Shown here: positions 1-8,063 of the stretch, piece by piece
Numbering within the stretch: the stretch's first letter is position 1
Layout: the number at the start of each line of letters is the position of its first letter
Assembly: GCF_030686865.1 (NCBI RefSeq)
Contig: NZ_JAQYUS010000001.1
Coordinates: 372,001 to 436,000, forward strand
Reading direction: 5' to 3'
Origin: Kaistella sp. SH40-3
GTDB taxonomy: Bacteria > Bacteroidota > Bacteroidia > Flavobacteriales > Weeksellaceae
DNA: 64,000 nt
The notes under the pieces: generated by a model
What the model saw: only the letters and a program-made list of their open reading frames with translations
What the model was told of the DNA's origin: nothing
Databases searched by the model: none
Made by a program: the position numbers and the translations under genes

Positions 1-885
1 CCAATATTGATAGCATTGGGAACAAATCCTTTATGGAAATCTGCAGCATTTCGCGTATCTAAAATCAAAGCACCAGAATCTTCTGCAACTGCTTCAAAAT
101 CTTCCGCAGAAACAGGATGACTTCCTTTTTTAAGAACAACATCGAAATCTTCGTAACCTCCTTTATTTAAAGCCACGTTCATTCCGAAATATTTTGGCGG
201 TGCAGATAAACCATCCAAAACTTCTCTTATGAAAGATTCTTTGTTGGGTTGGTTCAGTGCGTAATTGGTTTTCTTTTGGTTTCCTAAAGTATCAACGGTT
301 TCCTTTTGCATATTTTTACCACAAGCAGAACCCGCACCGTGTGCTGGATAAACCGTGATATCATCTGCTAAAGGCATTATTTTATTTTGTAAACTGTCGT
401 ATAAAATTCCAGCCAGTTCTTCCTGAGTCATGCTTGCTGCTTTTTGAGCCAAATCTGGTCTTCCAACATCACCTAGGAACAAAGTATCTCCACTAAAAAT
501 TGCAGTTTCTTTTCCGTTTTCATCAATTAAAAGATAGGTTGAACTTTCCATGGTATGACCTGGAGTATGCAATACTTTAATCTTTATTTTTCCGATTTCA
601 AAAATTTGTCCATCTTCTGCAATGATTGCATCAAAATCGGGATTTGCTGTCGGTCCGTAAACGATTGGCGCGCCCGTTTTTTTGGATAAGTCCACATGTC
701 CGGAAACAAAATCTGCATGGAAATGCGTTTCAAAAATATATTTTAATTTGACGCCATCTTTTTCTAACCGATCGGTATAAGGTTTAGTTTCTCTTAATGG
801 ATCGATAATCGCTGCCTCATTTTCAGAAACGATATAATACGCTCCCTGAGCGAGACATCCTGTATAAATTTGTTCTACTGTCATC
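1..885 (-). CDS. MBL-fold persulfide dioxygenase-like hydrolase with rhodanese domain (partial)
   Basis: The gene starts at ATG 885 and runs off the left edge, so 295 residues are visible and the C-terminus is missing. The N-terminal half is a metallo-beta-lactamase domain with the HxHxD metal motif at H54, H56 and D58, a TPGH motif ending at H110 and SGDTLF with D133. This is the ligand set of the ETHE1/Blh persulfide dioxygenases, which oxidise glutathione or protein persulfide to sulfite. Residue 59 is Phe where many relatives have His. From about residue 255 a rhodanese domain begins (LDTRNAADFHKGFVPNA) and is cut off. A TauE/SafE exporter lies upstream on the same strand, which fits oxidation of sulfane sulfur followed by sulfite export. 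Family assignment is firm; the substrate is inferred. Confidence 0.85.
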
Positions 886-1138
886 TATTTCAATTTTTTA
901 CACTTTAAAATTTATTTAAAAATTAAATGTATATCCGTATTCAATAATAATGAAAATTTTAAACGCAAAGACGCAAAGTTTTATTAAAAAAAATGCTTTT
1001 TTTCGCACGTTTTTAAAGTTCGCAAAGGCGTTTCACTTAACAAAGTTCGCAACGAATTACAAATTATTATTTACGGACAATCAAAAAAAATTAAGATTTT
1101 AAAGCAATTTCATCTTAGTTAAATTAAGAAATCCGTTT
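886..1138. repeat. AT-rich intergenic with degenerate CGCAAAG repeats
   Basis: This 253-base gap holds no credible ORF. Between about 961 and 1055 the heptamer-like unit CGCAAAG recurs (ACGCAAAGACGCAAAG, then TTCGCAAAGGCG, then AAAGTTCGCAACG), separated by A and T runs. The arrangement resembles a decayed palindromic intergenic repeat and shares the CGCAAA core with the inverted-repeat element at 28547-28690. No promoter or terminator is clear. Confidence 0.4.
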
Positions 1139-1519
1139 TTACTTACTTTCGTCGATTTCTCTGTATTGAGTTGCATTACCTTGACCATCAGTCAATTTTC
1201 CGCCTGCTCCAAGAGCGCCTTCCCACATCATTTTTTCATTAGCGAAAACGGGTTCACCTTTGCTATTGATTTTTTTAGCAATTAGAATTTCTTCTGGTTT
1301 ACCTTCTTGCTCTAATTTCACGGCAATATTATCACCTTGCGCAAAATAAGTAACAGCCATCAATTCCCCTTTGTCATTTTTCAATTTGGTGGTTTCCTGA
1401 ACTAAACTTACTGCGTTCGGATCTTTAGAAACTTCAGTAGAGTTGGTCGTGTTTTCTTGTTCTTTTTTACAGGCTGTTAATAAAAACAGTCCTAATGTAA
1501 AAATCAATAACTTCTTCAT
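1139..1519 (-). CDS. small lipoprotein, unknown function
   Basis: A 126-residue protein with a lipoprotein signal: MKKLLIFTLGLFLLTAC gives a lipobox LTAC with Cys17, followed by a charged KKEQEN linker, so the mature protein is probably anchored in a membrane facing the periplasm. The rest is hydrophilic with no domain that I recognise. Its start codon overlaps the TGA stop of the upstream TauE-type exporter by four bases (ATGA at 1519-1516), so the two are almost certainly cotranslated. The link to sulfur export is inferred from that overlap only. Confidence 0.75.
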   Translation of the reverse strand: MKKLLIFTLGLFLLTACKKEQENTTNSTEVSKDPNAVSLVQETTKLKNDKGELMAVTYFAQGDNIAVKLEQEGKPEEILIAKKINSKGEPVFANEKMMWEGALGAGGKLTDGQGNATQYREIDESK

Positions 1520-2361
1520 ATTGCTAATTGTTGTTTAATAAATATTTCTTTAATAATGATAAATAATCCCATTAACAGGACGACCCAACCAAACGCGGGT
1601 TTTAATTTTCGACCATCTATGTTCTTTGCCAAGACTATTCCTATAAAAATTCCAATGACTGATAACGATGAAAAGATGATAAGAAAAGTCCAGTCGTGTG
1701 CAACCATTTTCATGGTGCTGAGGAAACCAAGAATCGAATTCATTGCAATGATAAATAATGATGTTGCGACTGCTTTTTTCATTGGTAATCCAATCAACAT
1801 TACTAAAGCAGGTACGATTAAAAATCCACCGCCGGCTCCGATTAATCCTGTAATAATTCCAACTAAAAGTCCTTGAGATATTAAAATAGTGTAATTATTT
1901 CCGTTTTGTTTTCTTCCCGATGGGCTTTCGGTTTTTCTAATCATTTTTGCTGAGGCAATCAACATTAAAATAGAAAATAACAAAAGTAGAAACATGTCTT
2001 TCGTTAAAGTAATTCCCCAACGGTTAATGATGTATTCGGGTAAATAAGGCAAAACCAGTCTCCTTGAAAATAACACGCCCAAAACAGACGGAATACCAAA
2101 AATTAAAGCCGTTTGAAAATCAATCATTTTCTCTTTCACGAATCCTGCCGACCCAACTAAACTTGTAATACCTACCACAAAAAGCGAAAGTGTTGTCGCA
2201 GTTACTGGATCAAAACCGAAAATATAAACGAAAATAGGAACGCTTAAAATACTTCCGCCACCTCCTATCAAGCCCATAACGAGACCAATAACGATTGCCG
2301 AAAAATATCCTAATAACTCCATGTAATTAATTTTAGCAAAAATACTCTTTAATTTTTGCAT
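1516..2361 (-). CDS. TauE/SafE (TSUP) family anion exporter
   Basis: A 281-residue integral membrane protein with about eight hydrophobic segments and the two-fold pseudo-repeat of the TSUP family. Each half carries a glycine-rich signature: GLVMGLIGGGGSILSVPI near residue 25 and GIITGLIGAGGGFLIVPAL near residue 170. The family exports sulfite, sulfoacetate or other organosulfur anions across the inner membrane. Downstream on the same strand lie an overlapping lipoprotein gene and, past a 250-base gap, the MBL/rhodanese gene. TauE beside an ETHE1/Blh-like enzyme is a recurrent persulfide-detoxification pairing. Family is certain; the exported ion is inferred. Confidence 0.9.
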   Translation of the reverse strand: MQKLKSIFAKINYMELLGYFSAIVIGLVMGLIGGGGSILSVPIFVYIFGFDPVTATTLSLFVVGITSLVGSAGFVKEKMIDFQTALIFGIPSVLGVLFSRRLVLPYLPEYIINRWGITLTKDMFLLLLFSILMLIASAKMIRKTESPSGRKQNGNNYTILISQGLLVGIITGLIGAGGGFLIVPALVMLIGLPMKKAVATSLFIIAMNSILGFLSTMKMVAHDWTFLIIFSSLSVIGIFIGIVLAKNIDGRKLKPAFGWVVLLMGLFIIIKEIFIKQQLAI

Positions 2362-2397
2362 AGACAGTGACCGAAGTTACAGAAGCGAATCCAGCAT

Positions 2398-2841
2398 TTA
2401 ACTGAAGGCAATAATTTGAAGTGATTTTGACCCAACCTCAACGGTATCGCCTTTACTTTTCCCTTTGATGTTTTGGAAAACCGGCGCATGGTCAGAAAAG
2501 GCAATGACCTCTTTATTTTCAAATTTGAAAGGAGGAACAGAAATGCCGACGAATAAAAAACTCTGATCGGTTTCTATAAGCGTTCCTTTTTCGATTTTAT
2601 CATGTGACTGTTTAAGTTCACCCTCTAAAAAAGCGAGGTTTTGTTCTGCTTCTTTCAACATTTTCTCAAATCGAAGTTGCATATCTTTCGCTTGGGTCTG
2701 GTTCGAAAAATCTTCCGGGTCATGCGTACTTTCTTCATCCACATCTGACGCAATTTTATAATGTTCTACAGACTGCTTCAAACTTTCGATAACCACTTTT
2801 TGTTCTTCAATGATAATGGTGATGATATCTGCTCTTTTCAT
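2398..2841 (-). CDS. GreA/GreB-like transcription factor homologue
   Basis: 147 residues with a helical, charged N-terminal half (about 1-100, likely an antiparallel coiled coil) and a short C-terminal segment, APVFQNIKGKSKGDTVEV, that resembles the FKBP-like C-terminal domain of GreA/GreB (the SPIGKALLGKKVGD-type motif). GreA-type factors enter the RNA polymerase secondary channel and stimulate cleavage of backtracked RNA. The acidic tip residues of true Gre factors cannot be assigned confidently, so this may be a Gre-like protein with another role. It lies between the TonB receptor gene and the TauE gene, all on the minus strand with gaps under 100 bases. Confidence 0.6.
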   Translation of the reverse strand: MKRADIITIIIEEQKVVIESLKQSVEHYKIASDVDEESTHDPEDFSNQTQAKDMQLRFEKMLKEAEQNLAFLEGELKQSHDKIEKGTLIETDQSFLFVGISVPPFKFENKEVIAFSDHAPVFQNIKGKSKGDTVEVGSKSLQIIAFS

Positions 2842-2936
2842 GATATTTCGATTTTGTTATCTAACAAATTTACAGAAAATTTCTGTGAAGATTTTTATAC
2901 AGCAACCAACATTTAGCAGGTTTAAATCTTCTTTTG

Positions 2937-4928
2937 CTACCAACTAAAATTCAGATTAATAAAGAAATTACGTCCTGGTTGTGGGATTTTATTCCAGTCA
3001 GAATAAGTGGTAAAGTTTCGGTCTAAAATATTTTCTACGCCAATTTTTGTGTACAGTTTTGTTTGTCCAAGCGGAAGTAAATAACCAAAGTTCGCATTGA
3101 TGATCGCATAAGCCGGAGTTTCAGATTCGCCATATTGCGGGGCGAAATCCTGATATTTCGTGTTTCCAAAAACGGCTGCTTCTGCAGAGAATTTATTCTT
3201 TTCGTACCGCAAAGATGTTTGATAACTGAACGGACTCATAAAAGGCAAATTCCCATTGTGATTATCTTTTCCGCGAGTGTAAACAAATTGTGTTGTCCAT
3301 TTTAAAGGATCAGCAACTTTTACTTCTGTTGATAAACTAATATTAAATAAAGTTGCATAATCTAAAGCCGTGTAACCTTTAACACCATCAGCGCCAATTG
3401 TCATCGGAACAAGATGATCTAAGATTTTTCCGACGATATAATTCGAAATATGAAAATAAGAAGAGGAAACTTTAGCACTGTATTTTTCTTTTTTCACACC
3501 GACAAAAGCGTTTGCTTCTAATGAAGATTCATTTTTAAGATTTGGATTTCCTATATAATCGTATTTCTCGAAACTGTTAAATAAATAAAACCCGTACCCT
3601 TCCGAAACTGATGGCGCACGATCTCCGTATCCTAAACCGAAACCTGCCTGAAATCCATTTTTATCAAACTGATAATTGGCAGCGAAACTTTTTAGAACTC
3701 TGGTTTTCTCAGCATTCATTTCCGGGTAAAAAATCTGCAAACTGTTTAGACCAAATTCACTTTCCACCTTATTTTGATGCATGGTTACTGAAGCAGATAA
3801 TTTCAAACTTGAATTTTGAGTCAAATTAATTTGATCTTCCAGATAAATTGCCTGAGAAAGCGTTCTGACATCCGGCCAAGTCAACATGAACATTAATTTT
3901 TCACTTTTATCAGCAGGATACATCGTCATTTCTGCACGGGATTTATTGTAAAATCCATTGATGTTCAATAATAAATTATGGTTATTGAAAACCGATTTTA
4001 AATGAGAATAATAACCATAGGTTTTACTCCAACCCGGCATATCCATGTGAATCGGCACGTTTGGTCTTTTGGTATCATCCATTCTGTGCATGATGGTGTT
4101 GAAATAAACTTTTGTTTCCCAACTTTTCAGAAAGTCACTTTCTGGCAACACTTGAAATTTCAAAGAAGTAATTAATGCTTCGGCAACCGAAACATCCATT
4201 GGTAAAGCAGGATAACCGACATCATTGGCTTTGTCATAAATAACTGAGGCTTCTAATAATTTGTTTTCACCCAACTTTACTCCGGAAATTCCGGAAACAT
4301 TTATTTTTTGAAACTGGGAATACGGAACTTCGACATTACCGCCGGCTTTATAATTCTCAGCATCACGCGTCATAAAATTAACATCGGTGTAGAATTTCTC
4401 TGTTTTAAAGTTCGTTCCTGCACCGAAAATCTTTTGCTGATTGACCGATTCGTAACCGCTGTTGACATTAAAGTTACATTTCTTTTGACCAAACATCATT
4501 TTGTTTCTTTTCAAATCGATAGAACCGCCGATGGTATTTCCGTGGCAAGAACCTTCCTGACCTGAACTGATGCTGGCTTCCATTAAATTAGAAACTTCGA
4601 TATAGGAAGTGATCGGATCCATTTTGTCAGTACACGCACCAAAAATTCGCATTCCGTCAATAGTGACTAAAGTTCGTTCGGTCGGCAAACCATTGATGAG
4701 CGGTTCCCAGGCATAAGCGCCCCGTTTCACCATATCCACTTTCGCAGATTTTTGTAGGTATTCATCAATTGAACCTAAGGGTTTGTTTTCTTTGCTGGAA
4801 ATTTTAGTCGTTCCAATCACAATAACTTCCTGAATATGGTGTGACTTGGTGGAATCTGATGAATATTGTTGCGCAAAACTATTGGTAAATAGGAGAACGA
4901 AAATATTCACAAGTAGGATTCGTTTCAT
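2937..4928 (-). CDS. TonB-dependent outer membrane receptor, OprC/NosA-like (probable copper uptake)
   Basis: A 663-residue receptor with a Sec signal peptide ending at SFAQ (residue 20), a TonB-box-like segment HIQEVIVIG (31-39), a plug domain and a beta-barrel that ends in the typical terminal aromatic (NLNFSW). The plug contains GACTDKMDPITSYIE with Cys99 and Met103, a CxxxM arrangement like the copper-binding motif of OprC/NosA receptors, plus a second Cys at 128 followed by His129. These receptors import copper through the outer membrane. Upstream on the same strand lie a Met/His-rich lipoprotein and a small Cys-containing protein, which supports a metal role. Receptor class is certain; copper specificity is inferred from motif and neighbours. 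Confidence 0.9.
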   Translation of the reverse strand: MKRILLVNIFVLLFTNSFAQQYSSDSTKSHHIQEVIVIGTTKISSKENKPLGSIDEYLQKSAKVDMVKRGAYAWEPLINGLPTERTLVTIDGMRIFGACTDKMDPITSYIEVSNLMEASISSGQEGSCHGNTIGGSIDLKRNKMMFGQKKCNFNVNSGYESVNQQKIFGAGTNFKTEKFYTDVNFMTRDAENYKAGGNVEVPYSQFQKINVSGISGVKLGENKLLEASVIYDKANDVGYPALPMDVSVAEALITSLKFQVLPESDFLKSWETKVYFNTIMHRMDDTKRPNVPIHMDMPGWSKTYGYYSHLKSVFNNHNLLLNINGFYNKSRAEMTMYPADKSEKLMFMLTWPDVRTLSQAIYLEDQINLTQNSSLKLSASVTMHQNKVESEFGLNSLQIFYPEMNAEKTRVLKSFAANYQFDKNGFQAGFGLGYGDRAPSVSEGYGFYLFNSFEKYDYIGNPNLKNESSLEANAFVGVKKEKYSAKVSSSYFHISNYIVGKILDHLVPMTIGADGVKGYTALDYATLFNISLSTEVKVADPLKWTTQFVYTRGKDNHNGNLPFMSPFSYQTSLRYEKNKFSAEAAVFGNTKYQDFAPQYGESETPAYAIINANFGYLLPLGQTKLYTKIGVENILDRNFTTYSDWNKIPQPGRNFFINLNFSW

Positions 4929-5060
4929 GATAAAGCGTTTGATTAATACGATGTCTTTAAACCTTTATACCAAAGATTTAGCATCTAAAAAATAGAGAAA
5001 ATCAAGACTAACTACTATTATTTCAAATAATTAGTCCTGATGATTTTTTGTAATGAATAA

Positions 5061-5924
5061 TTAGAAATCGAGTTCGAAAAAGATATTGCTCGCAGGATTG
5101 GAGTCTGTAACTTCTTGTCCAGCCAACACAGTTCCGTCTCCTTTTACCAATTGTAAATTGATTTTCCAGTAGCCCGTCATTGTTAATGAAAGTTTACCAT
5201 TGTATAATTTACCAGCAGCAGTTTGAGTTGCGTGAACATTATTGGGTGAACTGTGATTTCCCATTCCCGGCATTCTTGGATCTACTTTTACGGTATAACC
5301 ATCTACCACAGGGAAATTATTCATGTCCTGCATTTTCCAAACTCCTAAAGTCATATCATTTGTTGCAACTTTCGGAGATTTCGGGTCGATGTAAGCCATG
5401 ACATATTTCACACCGTCGCTTCCCACAAATGAGTTCACTGTTTTTTTAGTTTCAACAGGAACATTAATTACAGTAGTTGCCGTGTAAGTAGTGGTACCAA
5501 TTGTATAATCAATTTTCAGATCCCAATATTCAGTCGCATTCTCAGGCATTTGAAAAACGATATAACCTGAATATAAAGATCCGTCAGAAGTTACTTTTTG
5601 TACCGTTGAATTCGGACAAGAATGCATCATTGAAGTCATATGCATCATCGGTTTCCAGGTAATGGCTGCGTTTTTTTCGTACTGATTGGTCGATTTATTT
5701 TTAATACGAAGTTTGATATCGTTATACCCTAAAGTGGTTGCTCCGGATTTAGAATACAGTTCGATAACATGCGTATCGTTGGTGACTTCTTTAATTTTTA
5801 ATAAGCCTTCGATTTCAGTATTAGGATTTACGGCAGCGATTGGATCATCATCAGACGTACGACAAGAGATTACAAGGAATGCCATTGCCAATAAGGCAAA
5901 TATAGTTTTGAATGAAAATTTCAT
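5061..5924 (-). CDS. Met/His-rich lipoprotein, two YtkA-like repeats (putative copper-binding)
   Basis: 287 residues with a lipobox (LVISC, Cys21) and an acidic linker (DDDP). The mature protein appears to contain two similar domains of about 120 residues. Each has a methionine/histidine-rich loop: Met93, Met94, His95, Met96, Met99, Met100, His101 and Cys103 in the first, and Met218, Met221 and His224 in the second. Each loop is followed by a matching strand pattern (LYSGYIVFQM and LYNGKLSLTM). The layout resembles YtkA-like/FixH-like domains, some of which bind copper. It sits 132 bases upstream of the OprC-like receptor on the same strand. A periplasmic or surface copper-binding role is likely but unproven. 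Confidence 0.75.
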   Translation of the reverse strand: MKFSFKTIFALLAMAFLVISCRTSDDDPIAAVNPNTEIEGLLKIKEVTNDTHVIELYSKSGATTLGYNDIKLRIKNKSTNQYEKNAAITWKPMMHMTSMMHSCPNSTVQKVTSDGSLYSGYIVFQMPENATEYWDLKIDYTIGTTTYTATTVINVPVETKKTVNSFVGSDGVKYVMAYIDPKSPKVATNDMTLGVWKMQDMNNFPVVDGYTVKVDPRMPGMGNHSSPNNVHATQTAAGKLYNGKLSLTMTGYWKINLQLVKGDGTVLAGQEVTDSNPASNIFFELDF

Positions 5925-6033
5925 TTTTTTGAATTTAAGTGATAATTTGAGTGTAGATTTTTCCCTCTTAAAAGAGACGGTTAACCCACCTCATTTTCAA
6001 TTGAAAAAGAAGAAGTAAATGGAATACATCAAA

Positions 6034-6396
6034 TTATACTTGCGGCGGATGCGGTAGAATACTGAGCGAGATTTCTGGAATAAACAATTCTCTGTAACTA
6101 AAATCCGCAGATTCAGACTGAACGTAATTTGGTTTTTTAACAAAGTAATCAAGTGGCGCAGTCGGTAAAATATTAAACTCAAACGAGTATTTTACAAGAT
6201 TAAAAGGATTCGTGCTTTTTTCACTTTCCTTTTGCATTTGACATTTACCGTGACAAGCCAGGCTCGGTTTATCTTTATTGATACAATGAATTTCGTAGAA
6301 CTCCTGATTAATTTTATAATCAATCATAAACAGCGAATTCTGGAAACTTGCCCCAAAAATGATGACTGATAATATGATTGTAATTATGGATTTCAT
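6034..6396 (-). CDS. small membrane-anchored cysteine protein of the copper-type cassette
   Basis: 120 residues beginning with a hydrophobic segment (residues 3-24, signal peptide or anchor) and then a cysteine cluster: Cys38, Cys48, His49 and Cys52 within CINKDKPSLACHGKC. Small proteins with an NKDKP..C.GKC motif are, from memory, common in Bacteroidota next to TonB receptors for metals; I know of no assigned function. The position at the head of the minus-strand cassette, 109 bases before the lipoprotein gene, suggests a shared regulon. An overlapping frame (5997-6182) is a shadow. Confidence 0.7.
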   Translation of the reverse strand: MKSIITIILSVIIFGASFQNSLFMIDYKINQEFYEIHCINKDKPSLACHGKCQMQKESEKSTNPFNLVKYSFEFNILPTAPLDYFVKKPNYVQSESADFSYRELFIPEISLSILPHPPQV

Positions 6397-6406
6397 GACA
6401 GGTCAA

Positions 6407-6430
6407 AATTAAGACTTTTTTATCTTAATT
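6407..6430. promoter_or_regulatory. short palindrome in divergent intergenic region
   Basis: AATTAAGA at 6407-6414 and its complement TCTTAATT at 6423-6430 form an inverted repeat with an 8-base T-rich spacer. It lies about 10 bases upstream of the start of the minus-strand cysteine protein and within the divergent region shared with the DUF853 gene. It could be an operator for the copper-type cassette; AT-rich chance pairing is equally possible. Confidence 0.25.
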
Positions 6431-6527
6431 GGAAATGATTTTCATCATCTAAATTAGGGAATATTTTATCCAACGTAATTTATAATCTTTATTATTTTTT
6501 ATCTTTATCCTTTCAAACAAACATAAG

Positions 6528-8048
6528 ATGGCAGATAAAGCAAAATTCATACAGGAACTTACGTCGAGATACACCCCAAAAGGCGAATTTATTACTTTAG
6601 GAAAAGGAATGCTCGATGGCGAAGTTGTAACCGAAGTTGATGTTAAAATTCCCTTGAAAACAATTAACCGTCACGGATTAATCGCCGGCGCAACCGGAAC
6701 CGGGAAAACCAAAACAGTCCAGGTTTTTGCTGAGCAACTTTCCCACGCTGGAATTCCTTCGCTGGTTTTGGATATCAAAGGAGATTTTTCAGGAATCGCC
6801 GAACCGGGAACAGAAAACGCCATTATTTCTGAAAGGTATGCCAAGACAAAACTGCCTTATGAAGCGCAATCTTTTCCGGTAGAATTGATGTCGATTTCTG
6901 GGGAAAAAGGCGTAAAACTCCGTGCGACCGTTACAGAATTTGGACCTTTGCTTTTAAGTAAAATTTTAAATTTGAATGATACGCAAAGCAGCATCATGTC
7001 GATTGTTTTTAAATATTCGGATGATAAAGGTTTGCCTTTAATTGACCTCGATGATTTGAAAAAATTGCTGCAATATCTTACGGATAACGACCAGGGAAAA
7101 GCAGATTTAAAAGGCAATTATGGTTCTATCTCACCAGCGTCTTTGGGAGCGATTTTACGTTCAATAGTTGCTTTGGAGCAGCAAGGTGCAACCGAGTTTT
7201 TTGGCGAACCGAGTTTTGACGTTAATGATTTATTGCAGACCCGCGACGGAAAAGGAGTGGTAAATATTTTAAGAGTTCAAAATATCCAAAGCCAACCCCA
7301 ACTTTTTTCCACTTTTATGCTGTCTCTTTTTGCGGAGATTTATATGATCTTCCCGGAAGAAGGCGATACGGGAAAACCTAAATTTGTCCTGTTTATCGAT
7401 GAAGCGCATCTTATTTTTAATGAAGCGAGTAAAACTTTATTGGCACAAATTGAGACGATGGTAAAACTCATCCGTTCAAAAGGAGTGGGAATTTATTTTA
7501 TCACCCAAATCCCGGGCGACGTTCCGGAAAATGTTTTGAGTCAACTGGGAATGAAAATCCAACATGCATTGCGTGGTTTTACAGCGAAAGACCGAAAAGA
7601 AATTTCGAAAGCGGTAGAAAATTATCCGATTACAGAATATTACGATTCCGCACAACTCATTCAAAATCTGGGGATTGGAGAAGCATTTATCACGGCTTTA
7701 GATGAAAAAGGAATTCCGACGCCTTTGGTTCATACTTTTTTAATTTCACCCGAAAGTAGAATGGATGTCTTGACGGATTCGGAAGTTGCTGCTTTAACGA
7801 GCCAATCTGCACTGGTGAAAAAACATGAGCAAACCGTAAATAAAGATTCCGCCTACGAAATGTTAACTACCAGAATGGAACAAGCGGTACAGGATGCTGC
7901 TCCAATGGTAAAGAAATCCGTCACAAAAGAGCAACCAAATGTTTTTCAGGAAGTGATTGGCAGCAGAGCCGGAAAAACTTTTATGAATACCTTTGCCCGG
8001 GAACTCGGTAAGTTTGCATTAGGAATGATCACAGGAAAAAGACGATAA
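6528..8048 (+). CDS. HerA/DUF853 family ATPase (helicase HerA-like C-terminal)
   Basis: 506 residues, close to the usual length of the YjgR/DUF853 family. The Walker A motif GATGTGKT lies at residues 54-61 and Walker B with DEAH at about 285-294 (KFVLFIDEAHLIF). The arrangement is that of RecA-like HerA/FtsK motor ATPases. The cellular role of DUF853 proteins is not well defined; a DNA- or protein-translocating NTPase is the safest statement. The next gene, an exonuclease, starts 15 bases downstream in the same frame, so the two are probably cotranscribed. HerA motors are often paired with nucleases, but that comparison is only suggestive here. Confidence 0.85.
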   Translation: MADKAKFIQELTSRYTPKGEFITLGKGMLDGEVVTEVDVKIPLKTINRHGLIAGATGTGKTKTVQVFAEQLSHAGIPSLVLDIKGDFSGIAEPGTENAIISERYAKTKLPYEAQSFPVELMSISGEKGVKLRATVTEFGPLLLSKILNLNDTQSSIMSIVFKYSDDKGLPLIDLDDLKKLLQYLTDNDQGKADLKGNYGSISPASLGAILRSIVALEQQGATEFFGEPSFDVNDLLQTRDGKGVVNILRVQNIQSQPQLFSTFMLSLFAEIYMIFPEEGDTGKPKFVLFIDEAHLIFNEASKTLLAQIETMVKLIRSKGVGIYFITQIPGDVPENVLSQLGMKIQHALRGFTAKDRKEISKAVENYPITEYYDSAQLIQNLGIGEAFITALDEKGIPTPLVHTFLISPESRMDVLTDSEVAALTSQSALVKKHEQTVNKDSAYEMLTTRMEQAVQDAAPMVKKSVTKEQPNVFQEVIGSRAGKTFMNTFARELGKFALGMITGKRR

Positions 8049-8063
8049 TTTAATCAGAAGAAT

